DNA of 54,075 nt from CALCTE01 sp045627885. GTDB taxonomy: Bacteria > Bacillota > Clostridia > Oscillospirales > CAG-272. Location: positions 1 through 54,075 of the forward strand of contig JAZQOM010000061.1 of NCBI GenBank assembly GCA_045627885.1, read 5' to 3'. The position numbers were made by a program, and so were the translations under genes. Shown piece after piece: positions 15,383 to 24,724 of the stretch (within the stretch, counting starts at the first letter, position 1; each line of letters starts with the position of its first letter). The notes beneath the pieces were generated by a model. The model was not told where the DNA came from. It did no database searches and saw nothing but the letters and a program-made list of their open reading frames with translations.

Positions 15383-16840
15383 ATGGGCGCCGGAAAATAC
15401 GCATCAAAAAAGCAGAAAGAAAAATTCATAAAAGTATTTTCATACATTTTTCCTGCGGCGGCGGCGGTCATAGCGGCTCTTTTCATCACACTCACATCAC
15501 TTGGCGGAGTAAGCTTTGAGGTGTTTGCGGACGGTAAAGCGGTCGGATATGTCGGCGATATCGCGGAGTATGAAAAAGTAAAGTCAAAGCTCGAAAAGGA
15601 TATGTCCGATATACTCGAGGTATCGTATAAGTATTCACCGAAAGAAGAACTAAAGCCCCGATACGGCGCGATACATAAAATGCTCACCGAGGACGAGCTT
15701 TATGACAGACTTTATAAAGCCTGCGGCAGAGAGATTGCGGAGGCATACGCACTCGAGATAGACGGCACGCTTGTTGCCGCCAATGCCGAAAAAACGGTTA
15801 TAAACACCGCGCTCAAACGCGTATGCTCAATTATGTCAAAAAAATACGGATGCGAAGTCGAGATAGCGAACAGTGTAAGCATAATAAAGCGTCCCGTATC
15901 AAGCAGACTGCTCATGGACGAGAGCGCGATAGTCACCACCCTGTGCGGCAAGGATGCGCTTATCGAAGGGGATGTCGGCTCTGCGACAACCGCCACGGAG
16001 ATTGCCAATGTAAAAAAGATTCTCGGCAAGAGAATATATGTAAATCAAACGGACGCAACGCTCGAAAACACATATTATATTCCGGCGGATTTTTCCGATG
16101 ATATCACGGCATCGCTTGTGTATAAGTCCACCGTTATAGAGAATTACACCGAAAAAATCCCGTATAAGACGATATACGAAAAAAGCAAGAAGTATTATGA
16201 CGGAATGACTTATGTCTCCGTTGAAGGCGTTCTCGGAGAGCGGAATGTCACCGCCAAAGTCAGCTATATAAACGGCGAAGAGGTATCAAGAGAAGTCATC
16301 GCCTATAAAAACATATCCGAGCCCGTCGATAAAATAGTCCTTGAGGGAACAAAAAAGAAGCCGCCGACGGCTCCCACGGGAACATTTATATTGCCTCTCG
16401 AGAACACATCACTCAACTGCGCCTATGGCTGGAGAAATATATTCGGCTCCAATAGCTTCCATTACGGATTAGACCTCAGAGCAGACCTCGGAACGACCGT
16501 GTACGCTTCGGACGGCGGAGTTGTCGTTGCGGCGGATATGAGCGGCACATACGGCTATATGGTCAAGATAAGCCACGGCGACAAATACGAGTCGCTGTAT
16601 GCACACCTGTCGTCGATACTTGTCGAAGTCGGCGACGAGGTGTATCAGGGACAACCTATCGCCCTCTCGGGAGAAAGCGGCAGAACCACCGGCCCGCACC
16701 TTCATTATGAAATATACGAATTCGGAGAGAGAAAGAATCCGGCACTGTTCTTAAAGAATGTAAAGCCGAGCTCAATACTCAAGCTCTCACAGGAGAAGAT
16801 GAAAAAACTGCTTTCCGATTCGGATTACTTCACAAAATAA
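15383..16840 (+). CDS. Membrane-anchored G5/M23 peptidoglycan peptidase
   Basis: 485 residues. A basic N-terminus precedes one membrane helix (about 18-40). The middle is helical and charged. A G5 domain lies at about 245-325 (EKIPYKTI, VSYINGEEVSRE). The C-terminal M23/LytM domain (about 335-460) has zinc ligands in HYGLDLRAD (HxxxD) and HLHYE, plus the GxxGRTTGPHLH context. M23 enzymes cut peptide bridges or stems in peptidoglycan, acting outside the membrane. AGGAGG precedes the ATG at 15383 at good spacing. The gene has its own promoter, 90 bp after the NlpC/P60 gene, so two wall peptidases are adjacent. Confidence 0.9.
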   Translation: MGAGKYASKKQKEKFIKVFSYIFPAAAAVIAALFITLTSLGGVSFEVFADGKAVGYVGDIAEYEKVKSKLEKDMSDILEVSYKYSPKEELKPRYGAIHKMLTEDELYDRLYKACGREIAEAYALEIDGTLVAANAEKTVINTALKRVCSIMSKKYGCEVEIANSVSIIKRPVSSRLLMDESAIVTTLCGKDALIEGDVGSATTATEIANVKKILGKRIYVNQTDATLENTYYIPADFSDDITASLVYKSTVIENYTEKIPYKTIYEKSKKYYDGMTYVSVEGVLGERNVTAKVSYINGEEVSREVIAYKNISEPVDKIVLEGTKKKPPTAPTGTFILPLENTSLNCAYGWRNIFGSNSFHYGLDLRADLGTTVYASDGGVVVAADMSGTYGYMVKISHGDKYESLYAHLSSILVEVGDEVYQGQPIALSGESGRTTGPHLHYEIYEFGERKNPALFLKNVKPSSILKLSQEKMKKLLSDSDYFTK

Positions 16841-16860
16841 AAAATTACCGCAAAAAAACG

Positions 16861-16888
16861 AAAACAGGCTGATTTTTCAGCCTGTTTT
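16861..16888. terminator. Bidirectional terminator between M23 gene and dnaI
   Basis: AAAACAGGCTGA and TCAGCCTGTTTT form a 12 bp stem with loop TTTT. It has A-rich DNA on the left and a T7 run on the right, and serves both convergent units. Confidence 0.9.
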
Positions 16889-16895
16889 TTTGCGT

Positions 16896-17840
16896 TTATT
16901 CTTTCATCAGCTTTTGCATACGGATATCTTTTCCCGAAAACCAAAGTACCGTAAACTGCCCGAAAAGCCGCGATATGATTCTGTCGTCGTATTTTGCGTG
17001 CAGGTCGGCGGGGGAGAGATTTGTGTTGATGATAGTGGATTTTTGTGCATTCATTCTTGCGTTGAGAATTCCGTAGAGAGTGCTTTCGTTCATATTGCTT
17101 TTGAATTCCGAGCCCAAGTCGTCAATTATCAGCAAATCACATTCAGAATACTTTGCCGTGTCCGATTCGTCTTTCTCAAATCTGTTTTTCTCAAAAGCCG
17201 AAAAAACGCTCTGCGCCGTGTCGTACACCACAGAAAAGCCGCGGTCGAGCACTTTCATCGCAATAGCGGACGAAAGATGAGTTTTTCCGAGCCCCGTTCC
17301 GCCAATGAACAGAAGACTGTCGCTGTCGCGTGAAAAGCCGGAAGCGTATTCCCGGCACAGCTCAAATACGCTTTTCATATCATCGCGCACATCGGCGGGA
17401 TAGAGAGAGAGGTCAAAATTCTCAAAGCGCTGACGCACGAGAGTTTTTCCGAGCCCGGAGGTAAGATAGTTTTCCGTCCTGAGAGCTTTAATAAAGCAGT
17501 CGCAGACATTTACTCCGACAAGACCGGTATCCTCGCACTTTTCGCACTCGAACCTCGGCTTTGTGTAGTCTTCGGGAAGTCCCTCGGCGGCAAGAGCGGC
17601 GGCTCTTTCCTTTCGCCTTTCTTTCATCTCGGCTTTGATTTTCATTATTTCCTCGGAGCCGTCCGTTCCGATATCCTGCATAACGCGCAAAAGCCTTACG
17701 CCGAGCAGCATAATTTCGTCGTCGGCTTTTGCAAAGGCGGGACTCTTTTTGCGCAGGTCGTTTTTTCTTTTTTCCGCGTCGGCTATGGCGGCATCGCGCT
17801 TTTTGTCGAACTTGTCCCTTACTGCCTGATAGTTACTCAT
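16896..17840 (-). CDS. dnaI: Helicase loader DnaI/DnaC-type ATPase
   Basis: 314 residues. The N-terminal half is a charged coiled coil followed by a zinc site (CEKCEDTG then CDC near residues 98-114). The AAA+ domain shows Walker A GGTGLGKTH near 179-187, Walker B LLIIDDLGSE near 234-243, and sensor motifs NTNL and RLFG. It loads the replicative helicase DnaB onto DNA. It is downstream of and overlaps dnaD by 8 bp, so both primosome proteins are made together. It ends at a bidirectional terminator. Confidence 0.92.
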   Translation of the reverse strand: MSNYQAVRDKFDKKRDAAIADAEKRKNDLRKKSPAFAKADDEIMLLGVRLLRVMQDIGTDGSEEIMKIKAEMKERRKERAAALAAEGLPEDYTKPRFECEKCEDTGLVGVNVCDCFIKALRTENYLTSGLGKTLVRQRFENFDLSLYPADVRDDMKSVFELCREYASGFSRDSDSLLFIGGTGLGKTHLSSAIAMKVLDRGFSVVYDTAQSVFSAFEKNRFEKDESDTAKYSECDLLIIDDLGSEFKSNMNESTLYGILNARMNAQKSTIINTNLSPADLHAKYDDRIISRLFGQFTVLWFSGKDIRMQKLMKE

Positions 17841-18768
17841 CTTTTTTTCCTTTCTTCTTCGTTCCGCTCTTTATCGCGGCGGAGAGAAAATCGTCAAACT
17901 CAAAGCTCTTCTGCGAAAAAGCTCCCTCGGAGCTTTCGGATTTGCGCATCGACTCATTTTGCGCTTCCCCGACGGTTTTAATTCCCTTTTCGCTCCAGTT
18001 GTCGAGAATTTTCGCAAGATATCCGAGCTTTACCTCACCGATGTTTTTTATCATCTGCCCGTAAGCACATTCCACAAGCTCAAACGGAGTCTGTTCAAAT
18101 TTCGCAAAATGCTTTTTTTCCGATGCCGTAAGCGCCCTTTCGCCAAAGCCGAAGAGCTTGCGAAGCCTGTATTCCGACATACCCCTCTTTTCGGCATCCG
18201 CTATGTAAAGCTCGAGCTTTTCGTAGTTGTCGATGCCCTCATCGTGCAGGGATATGGCGGTTTTTTCTATGTATCTGACATTCTTTTTTCCGTGGTCACA
18301 GCAGTAAGAGGTCAAAAGCAAAATATATTCGGGCGAAAGACCGAGCCAATCATACAGACATCCCACATAGACCTCTGTGTCGTGAGCGGTAAAGGTTTTG
18401 CAAAGAAGCCTTTGACATTCGTCCATAATTCCCGCAAGTCCCTTGCCGTTTGTGAGAATTTCCGCAAGCTGAGCTCCGCTGTAATCGGGAGCATCGCCCG
18501 TCTTGCGCGAATATGTTTTTTCCGCTTTTACGGGACTGCCCGCAGAAGAAAGCGCGCCTCTCCAAAAAGCGTTGGCGGCTTCGGCGTCGTTTTTCGATAT
18601 ACCGAGCGCGGCGGCGGCGTCGGAGAGCCCCGCATCTCTGTTTGCGCAGAAGAAAAGGGCAAGCTTTATCTCCGTTTCGCTTGCATTATTCAGATTTTCC
18701 GCCACCTGATACGGCACGGAAAAATATCTTCCCGCTTCGGAAAAAGCGTTTCTTTTTATATCCGCCAA
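17833..18768 (-). CDS. dnaD: DnaD-domain primosomal protein
   Basis: 311 residues. The N-terminal winged-helix part (about 10-95) is followed by a DnaD/DnaB_2 helical domain (about 105-185) and a second such domain (about 195-270) with the family YxxIxxWxxxGI-like end (ILDNWSEKGIKTV). The tail is lysine-rich. Such proteins remodel DNA and recruit the helicase loader during replication initiation or restart. The start appears to be TTG at 18768, with only a GTGAGAG stretch as a weak ribosome site, so the exact N-terminus is uncertain. It is coupled to dnaI by an 8 bp overlap. Confidence 0.88.
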   Translation of the reverse strand: MADIKRNAFSEAGRYFSVPYQVAENLNNASETEIKLALFFCANRDAGLSDAAAALGISKNDAEAANAFWRGALSSAGSPVKAEKTYSRKTGDAPDYSGAQLAEILTNGKGLAGIMDECQRLLCKTFTAHDTEVYVGCLYDWLGLSPEYILLLTSYCCDHGKKNVRYIEKTAISLHDEGIDNYEKLELYIADAEKRGMSEYRLRKLFGFGERALTASEKKHFAKFEQTPFELVECAYGQMIKNIGEVKLGYLAKILDNWSEKGIKTVGEAQNESMRKSESSEGAFSQKSFEFDDFLSAAIKSGTKKKGKKDE

Positions 18769-18913
18769 GCTCTCACTTTCTTTCTTCGGAAATTATCACA
18801 TCATAATTCTATCATAAAATCCCGCCCGATACAACAGTATTTTTATTATTCGGAATAATCTTCTTTTCAAGTAGCAAAAATAAGCATACAAGAAAAAAGA
18901 ACGGAGTGATTTT

Positions 18914-21133
18914 ATGTACGATGGCATTATTCTTGCGGGAGGCTACGGCAAAAGACTATATCCCGTAACCGACGGACTTCCGAAGCCGCTTGTCAATGTG
19001 GGAACGGAGCCGGTGATATTTCACGCGGTGAGAAAGCTTGCCGCCGCGGGCGTAAAAAACTGTGCGGTAACGCTTATGTATGAGGGCGAACAGATAAAAG
19101 AAAGACTCGGCAAAGAGTTTTCCGGCGTAAAGCTCGGCTATTTCACTGAGACAGAGCCGCTCGGAACCGCAGGCGGCGTAAAGCGTGCGGCGGAAAAGAC
19201 GGAAGGCGACAGCGTGATAGTCGTTTCGGGCGACGCGGTGTTCGACTTTGATATAAAGGAGCTTGTGCGCTTCCACGACGAAAGAAAAGCCGATGTGACC
19301 ATAGCGCTTTACGAGGCAAATGACCCCACGGAATTCGGCACGGTGACGGTAGACTCCGACGGCAGAGTGAAGAGCTTTTCCGAGAAAGCGCCGTGGAGCA
19401 GAACCGTCACGGGAAATGTCAACACGGGAATATATATCATAAAAAAGAGCGTTTTCGACCTCGTTCCGGACGGAAAGCCGTACGACTTCGCAAACGACCT
19501 GTTCCCGAAGCTTCTTTACGAGGACAAAAAGCTATACGCGACAAAGGCAAACGGCTATTGGTGCGATATCGGAAGCCTGCCGTCGCTTTTTGCCTGCAAT
19601 ATGGCGGTATTGCGCGATAAGACGGGCATAAGCGCGAAGAATACCGCTCCGTCGGGCGACGGAACGGTATGCGGCAGAACGCTTTTCGGCGAAAACTGCA
19701 TATTAAAGAGCGGCTCTACCGTGCGCGACAGCGTGCTCGGAAATTCCTGCACGGTCGGCGTCAATAGCGAAATAAAAAACACCGTCGCGTTTGACGGCGT
19801 GGAGATTGGCGACAACTGCATACTTGACGGAGTTATGCTTTCAAACGGAGCAAGCGTGCCGGACGGAACGGTTGCGACGGGATGTATTTTTGCAAGAGGA
19901 AAAAGACAGAGAGATATTTCATCCTCCGCCTACGGATATTATTTTTCCGACGACGGAATTAAAAACAGAGAAAAAGCCGACGGCGAAAAGCTGTACGCCT
20001 TCGGAGCGGCGCTTGCAAAGGCGCTCAGCTTCGGAAAAGTCGGCATAAGCCACGACGGAAGCGAAGAGGCGTCGGATTATGCACACTGTATTGCGCTTGC
20101 GGCGGCAGACGCGGGCTGCTCCGTCACATGGGAGTTCGGCAGAAGCTTTTCGGCGCAGGCGGCATTTGCGGCGTATTCTTTCGGACTCGGAGCATCGGTT
20201 TTCGTTTCCGCGCATAACGGCTCACCCGTAATAAAGCTCTACGACAGCAGCACCTATCCCGTGTGCGCCGACTTCGAGAGGGCGCTTCTTTCGGCGCTCC
20301 GCTCCGAGAAATTCCAAAAGGGAAGCGGCAAAACTCCTGTCAGAACGGCGGCGCTTTCACCGCGCTATACCGACGCATTGATAAAGAGCGTCTACGCGAC
20401 GGATATGAATGTATACAGCCTCGACGGAATAAGAGTAACCGTGTCAAGCTCGCCTGCGGCGTTCGCTTTGCGGAGCGCGCTTTCACTTCTTGACGCGGAG
20501 GTTTACACTGAAAAGAGCAAAAATCCCGACGAAAACGGAATGCAGGTCGATATCTCCGACGACGGCTTTGATATAAGCATCACGGCAAACGGCAAGACCT
20601 ACACCCGCTCTCGAATATGCTCCATACTTGCTTCCGACGCGGCGTACAGGGGAGAGTTCGACATTTCCGCAAGCTACGAAAGACTGCCCGAATTCGAGTG
20701 GGCGGACGACCGACTGAGAATAGAAAAATTCGCATCCACTCCCGCAACGCGCAGAGAGGCGCTTGCCCGCTTCGGAGCAAGGCGGAGCCTATGGATAAGC
20801 GACGCCGCATTTACCTTTATGAGACTTGCCGCCGTAATGAAATCGAGAGATGCGGATATCGAAAAGCTTGCGTCGCTCTGCCGCACGGTCACCCGCAGAG
20901 AGATGGTAATACCCTGCAAAAACGGAAAGACTGTCATAATGGACACACTCATAAAAGAGGGCGGCACGGACGGCGGAGAGGGCGTTGTGATAAAAAACGG
21001 CACAAATGCGCGCGCCAATATTATATGCAACAGAGCGGAGAGCCTTAGAATAATCAGCTACGCCACATCTGCGGAAGCGGCGGATGAGCTCATATACAAG
21101 GTAAAAAAACGAATAGAAAATATGGAAAAATAA
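18914..21133 (+). CDS. Sugar-phosphate nucleotidyltransferase fused to a degenerate phosphohexomutase domain
   Basis: 739 residues. Residues 1-230 form an NTP-transferase domain with LAGGYGKRLYPVT (7-19), LPKPLVNV and VSGDAVF. Residues 255-325 are hexapeptide-type left-handed beta-helix turns. Residues 335-739 resemble the alpha-D-phosphohexomutase fold. In that domain the usual TASHNP loop reads VSAHNG (431-436), so the phosphorylated serine is Ala433. The metal loop DGDxDR is reduced to DDGFD (549-553) without the arginine. The N-terminal part should join NTP to a hexose-1-phosphate; the mutase part is probably non-catalytic. It belongs to the same architecture as mannose-1-phosphate guanylyltransferase-like fusions. 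The sugar is unknown. Confidence 0.85.
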   Translation: MYDGIILAGGYGKRLYPVTDGLPKPLVNVGTEPVIFHAVRKLAAAGVKNCAVTLMYEGEQIKERLGKEFSGVKLGYFTETEPLGTAGGVKRAAEKTEGDSVIVVSGDAVFDFDIKELVRFHDERKADVTIALYEANDPTEFGTVTVDSDGRVKSFSEKAPWSRTVTGNVNTGIYIIKKSVFDLVPDGKPYDFANDLFPKLLYEDKKLYATKANGYWCDIGSLPSLFACNMAVLRDKTGISAKNTAPSGDGTVCGRTLFGENCILKSGSTVRDSVLGNSCTVGVNSEIKNTVAFDGVEIGDNCILDGVMLSNGASVPDGTVATGCIFARGKRQRDISSSAYGYYFSDDGIKNREKADGEKLYAFGAALAKALSFGKVGISHDGSEEASDYAHCIALAAADAGCSVTWEFGRSFSAQAAFAAYSFGLGASVFVSAHNGSPVIKLYDSSTYPVCADFERALLSALRSEKFQKGSGKTPVRTAALSPRYTDALIKSVYATDMNVYSLDGIRVTVSSSPAAFALRSALSLLDAEVYTEKSKNPDENGMQVDISDDGFDISITANGKTYTRSRICSILASDAAYRGEFDISASYERLPEFEWADDRLRIEKFASTPATRREALARFGARRSLWISDAAFTFMRLAAVMKSRDADIEKLASLCRTVTRREMVIPCKNGKTVIMDTLIKEGGTDGGEGVVIKNGTNARANIICNRAESLRIISYATSAEAADELIYKVKKRIENMEK

Positions 21134-21161
21134 AAAATTCAAGTTTTTTATGCGGTATGTA

Positions 21162-21190
21162 TTGCCAAAAAAACAGCTTTGTGCTATAAT
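21162..21190 (+). promoter_or_regulatory. Promoter of the ymfF-ymfH-lgt run
   Basis: TTGCCA (21162-21167), a 17 bp spacer ending TGTGC, and TATAAT (21185-21190). It lies about 55 bp before the GTG of the first M16 gene. No strong terminator separates it from the upstream gene. Confidence 0.75.
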
Positions 21191-21244
21191 AATTACAGCG
21201 AATTTTATCACAGATGAAAGATAAATCGAAAGGATGACAAAAAG

Positions 21245-22534
21245 GTGCAAACAACTCGTATCGAGATAGGAGACGGCGTCAATTTCTGTGCCGTCGGAAC
21301 GCAAAAATTCAAGCACGCGGTGTTAAGCATTGGCTTTACCGCAAAGCTCACTCCGGAGAACGCGGCGATGAACTCACTGCTTGTCGCAGTGCTCACAAAG
21401 AGCTGCGCGAGATTCCCCAAGATGGAGGATTTCAACAGAGAGCTTGACAGACTGTATGCGGCAAGCATAAACGGAAATTCGAGAAAGTGCGGCGAGGTAC
21501 ATCTTTCAATGATAGATGCCTCCGTTTTACGCAATAAGTATGTTCCGGACGGCGAGGATATAGAGGCACAGATGACGGAGCTTCTGCTCGATGTCGTGTT
21601 TGCCCCCGCCCTGAAGGACGGAGTATTCGATGCCGCGATAGTCGAGAGCGAGAAGAAGAATCTTATTGATACGATACGGGCATCCTCCAACAATAAGGAC
21701 GGCTACGCCGTTCGTCGTTGCGGCGAGGTGATGTGCGAAAACGAGCGATATTCGACCTATATCTACGGAAGCGAGGAGGAGGTCGAAAAGATTACGACGG
21801 AAGCGCTCACCGAAGCGTATTACAGAGCGTTGCTTTCCTCAAAGTTTGAGATTTACTATGTCGGAGACTATGATGCCGCGGCACTTTCGGAGAAGTTCAA
21901 GGCAAGGTTTGAAAGCGTAAAGCGCAACCTTTCCATTGATGTTCCGTCCACCAAGGTCAAGAAGAAGGTAACCGGCGAAGTAAGAGAGTACACCGAGCAT
22001 CAGTCCATAACACAGGCAAAGCTTTCGCTCGGATTCAGACTCGGCAGGTCGCTTGCAGACCGAAACTTTGCGGCAATATCGCTGTTTTCGGAAATATACG
22101 GCGGTTGCGTTACAAGCAAGCTCTTTACGAATGTGAGAGAAAAGCTTTCGCTATGCTATTATTGCACCCCCGTTGTCGAATCCATAAAGGGCATAATGAT
22201 AGTTGCCAGCGCAATAGACCCTGCAAACAAAGAAAAGGCGCAGGCGGAGATACTTGCACAGCTCGACGCGATAAAGAACGGCGATATCAGCGACGAGGAA
22301 TTCAAATCGGCAAAGGACAGCCTCATCAATAAATATAAAGAGACGGAAGACAGCGCCATGGCGATAATAAGATGGTATTACACAAGGTCAATACTCGGCT
22401 TTGTGGATTCACCGGCGCTTGCTTCCATGGCTATATCATACCTCACGAAGCCGCAGGTAATAGAAGCCGCACAGGATGTTATGCTTGATACGGTATATCT
22501 GCTTACGGGTATGGACGGAAAGGATGTGGAGTAA
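21245..22534 (+). CDS. ymfF: M16-family peptidase homologue lacking the zinc motif (YmfF type)
   Basis: 429 residues with the two-lobed M16 fold. Where active members have HxxEH this protein reads LLVAVLTKSC near residues 43-52, so the zinc site is missing. The second half keeps family features (QAKLSLGFR, GGCVTSKLFTNVREKLSLCYY). It is paired directly with an M16 gene that has the full motif, so it is likely the non-catalytic half of a two-subunit peptidase, as inferred for YmfF/YmfH of Bacillus. GTG start at 21245, with AAAGGATG upstream. It is first in a run leading to lgt, folD and pgsA. Confidence 0.87.
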   Translation: MQTTRIEIGDGVNFCAVGTQKFKHAVLSIGFTAKLTPENAAMNSLLVAVLTKSCARFPKMEDFNRELDRLYAASINGNSRKCGEVHLSMIDASVLRNKYVPDGEDIEAQMTELLLDVVFAPALKDGVFDAAIVESEKKNLIDTIRASSNNKDGYAVRRCGEVMCENERYSTYIYGSEEEVEKITTEALTEAYYRALLSSKFEIYYVGDYDAAALSEKFKARFESVKRNLSIDVPSTKVKKKVTGEVREYTEHQSITQAKLSLGFRLGRSLADRNFAAISLFSEIYGGCVTSKLFTNVREKLSLCYYCTPVVESIKGIMIVASAIDPANKEKAQAEILAQLDAIKNGDISDEEFKSAKDSLINKYKETEDSAMAIIRWYYTRSILGFVDSPALASMAISYLTKPQVIEAAQDVMLDTVYLLTGMDGKDVE

Positions 22535-23833
22535 ATGGCAGACAAGATAAGCACTGTTTACAACGAAGCCATAGACGAGGGCTACACCAAAATAAAGCAC
22601 AAGAGCGGACTTGACATCTATATAATCCCCAAAGACCACAGCACATCGTTTGCGTATTTTGCGACAAAGTACGGCTCATGTATGACGAAGTTTAAGCTTG
22701 AGGGCGAAAAGAGCTTTACGCAGATACCCGACGGCACGGCTCATTTTATGGAACACAAGATGTTCGAGAGCGAGGACGGAGAAGACACCTTTGCCAAATA
22801 CGCACGCTTCGGCGGCAACGCCAACGCCTACACATCGGGCGACAGAACGGCATACCTTTTCTCCTGCACATCGAATGAGCACGAAAATCTCCGCGTGCTT
22901 TTGGAGCAAGTCACAAAGCCGTATTTCACTGCCGAAAATATCGCAAAAGAGCAGGGCATCATAGGCGAGGAGATTCGTATGTATGACGATGACCCCAACT
23001 GGAAATGCTATTTCGGCGCGCTTCAGGGAATGTATAAGTCAAATCCGGTTCGCATAGATACAGCAGGCACGGAGGAGAGCATCGGAACGCTTAATCCCGA
23101 GATTCTCTACAAGTGCTATAACACCTTCTACGATGTATCTAATATGTGCCTCATACTCTGCGGCAAATTTGATAAGGATAAGGTTATCGCGCTTGCCGAC
23201 GAGATAATACCCAAGTCAAAAAAGCCCGTCGTCGAGCTTGCACCGTACACCGAGCCCGTCAAGGCAAACAGAAAAAAGACCGAAACCTCACTTGATGTCG
23301 CAAGACCGTTGTTTATGATAGGAATAAAGGATTCCAATCCCGACAATACGGGTAAGGCGGCGCTCAAAAAAGAGGTCACGACGGCGATTCTTGAGGAATG
23401 TCTTTTCGGCATAGGAAGCGAATTCTACTGCAAAAACTACGCAAGCGGACTCATCGGCGACTCATTCAGTGCCGAATTTGAGACAAGCTACAGCTTTTCT
23501 CACCTCATAATAAACGGAGATTCCGACAATCCCGACGCGGTATTGAAAGCGGTAAAGGAGCTTATGGCAAAGACCGCGCAAAAGGGCGTGTCCAAGGCTG
23601 ACTTTGAGAGATGCAAACGCGTCGTATATGCAAAGAGCATCGTCGCGTACGAGAACACGGAGAGCGCGGCAAGCTGTATGCTCAACGCGGTGCTCACGGG
23701 ATACGATATGCTCGATATTCCCAAAGCCGTGTTCGCAGTTAAGCTTGCCGATGTAAACGCGAGGGCAAAAGAACTTTTTGTCGAAGACGCCGTTTCAATG
23801 AGCGTCGTAAAACCCATTAATAAACAGAGGTGA
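22535..23833 (+). CDS. ymfH: M16-family zinc peptidase (YmfH type)
   Basis: 432 residues. The zinc motif HFMEH is present near residues 70-74 (TAHFMEHKMFES), with the downstream glutamate in IIGEEIRMYDDD near 145-156 completing the site. The second half has the M16 C-terminal fold. The ATG abuts the stop codon of the ymfF-like gene with no gap, a sign of coupled translation and a heteromeric enzyme. The biological substrate is not known. The ymfF-ymfH-to-pgsA neighbourhood resembles the Bacillus ymf cluster. Confidence 0.9.
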   Translation: MADKISTVYNEAIDEGYTKIKHKSGLDIYIIPKDHSTSFAYFATKYGSCMTKFKLEGEKSFTQIPDGTAHFMEHKMFESEDGEDTFAKYARFGGNANAYTSGDRTAYLFSCTSNEHENLRVLLEQVTKPYFTAENIAKEQGIIGEEIRMYDDDPNWKCYFGALQGMYKSNPVRIDTAGTEESIGTLNPEILYKCYNTFYDVSNMCLILCGKFDKDKVIALADEIIPKSKKPVVELAPYTEPVKANRKKTETSLDVARPLFMIGIKDSNPDNTGKAALKKEVTTAILEECLFGIGSEFYCKNYASGLIGDSFSAEFETSYSFSHLIINGDSDNPDAVLKAVKELMAKTAQKGVSKADFERCKRVVYAKSIVAYENTESAASCMLNAVLTGYDMLDIPKAVFAVKLADVNARAKELFVEDAVSMSVVKPINKQR

Positions 23834-23838
23834 ATGGT

Positions 23839-24723
23839 ATGAAAATATCGTTTCCCGGACTCGGAATAGGCGAATTCGAGCTAAACCGCGTAGCCATTCC
23901 GGATTTATTCGGCAAGGATATATATTGGTATGGCGTCATAATCTGCATAGGACTTATACTTGCGCTTATATACGGAATCGCAAACTGCAAAAGCTCCGGA
24001 ATAACACAGGACGATTTTCTAGATATCGCCATATTCACAATACCGTTTGCCGTCATATCGGCAAGACTGTTCTATGTTCTCACCGATTCCGTAAAGCAGA
24101 AGAGCTTTATTGAGGTTATCGCGATATGGGACGGCGGCATCTCGATACTCGGCAGTATAATCGGCGGCTTGATTACGATAGCCGTTGTCTGCCTTATAAA
24201 GAAAAAGAACTTCCTCAATTCCTGCGACCTTATCTGCCGTTGCCTCATAATCGGTCAGATTATAGGCAGAATCGGCAACTTCATCAATGTCGAGGTTTAC
24301 GGAATCGAGACCACTCTCCCGTGGGGAATGTACATAGTGCAGCTTGATAAGACCGTGCACCCGCTGTTTTTATACGAAATGCTGTGGAATACGGTCGGCT
24401 TTGTGCTTCTTGTAATACTTGCAAAGCGCAAAAAATTCAACGGTCAGGTGTTCTTCACTTATACCGCGTGGTATGGCTTCGGCAGAGGATTTCTCGAGCT
24501 TTTGCGCGACAGAGAATATGTTCTCGGCTCACCGGACAACAAGATATACATTTCGTCCATCATAGCATTTTCCGCATTTGTCGTATCGGTGATAATGCTT
24601 GTCGTGCTCGGCAAAAAGAATAAGCAAAAGCTTGCGGACAAAGAGTATTCGCCCGTCTTTTCGGAGGAAAATTCGGAAAAATCGGAGGAAGAAAATACAG
24701 AAAAAGCGGAGGAAGTCGAATAA
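23839..24723 (+). CDS. lgt: Prolipoprotein diacylglyceryl transferase
   Basis: 294 residues with about seven membrane segments. The Lgt signature is present: GRIGNFINVEVYG near residues 147-159, plus IYWYGV near the N-terminus and HPLFLYEMLWN. The enzyme moves a diacylglyceryl group from phosphatidylglycerol to the lipobox cysteine of lipoproteins. The tail is a charged, Glu-rich extension not needed by the family. The ATG at 23839 has GAGGTGA upstream and is preferred to an in-frame GTG at 23830 that overlaps the ribosome site. Its substrate lipid is made by pgsA, three genes downstream in the same run. Confidence 0.95.
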   Translation: MKISFPGLGIGEFELNRVAIPDLFGKDIYWYGVIICIGLILALIYGIANCKSSGITQDDFLDIAIFTIPFAVISARLFYVLTDSVKQKSFIEVIAIWDGGISILGSIIGGLITIAVVCLIKKKNFLNSCDLICRCLIIGQIIGRIGNFINVEVYGIETTLPWGMYIVQLDKTVHPLFLYEMLWNTVGFVLLVILAKRKKFNGQVFFTYTAWYGFGRGFLELLRDREYVLGSPDNKIYISSIIAFSAFVVSVIMLVVLGKKNKQKLADKEYSPVFSEENSEKSEEENTEKAEEVE

Positions 24724-24724
24724 T

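Noticed and set aside
18870..18900. CATACAAG as a sigma-E -10 for the nucleotidyltransferase fusion
   Set aside because: The -10 resembles the consensus, but no matching -35 lies at the required distance.
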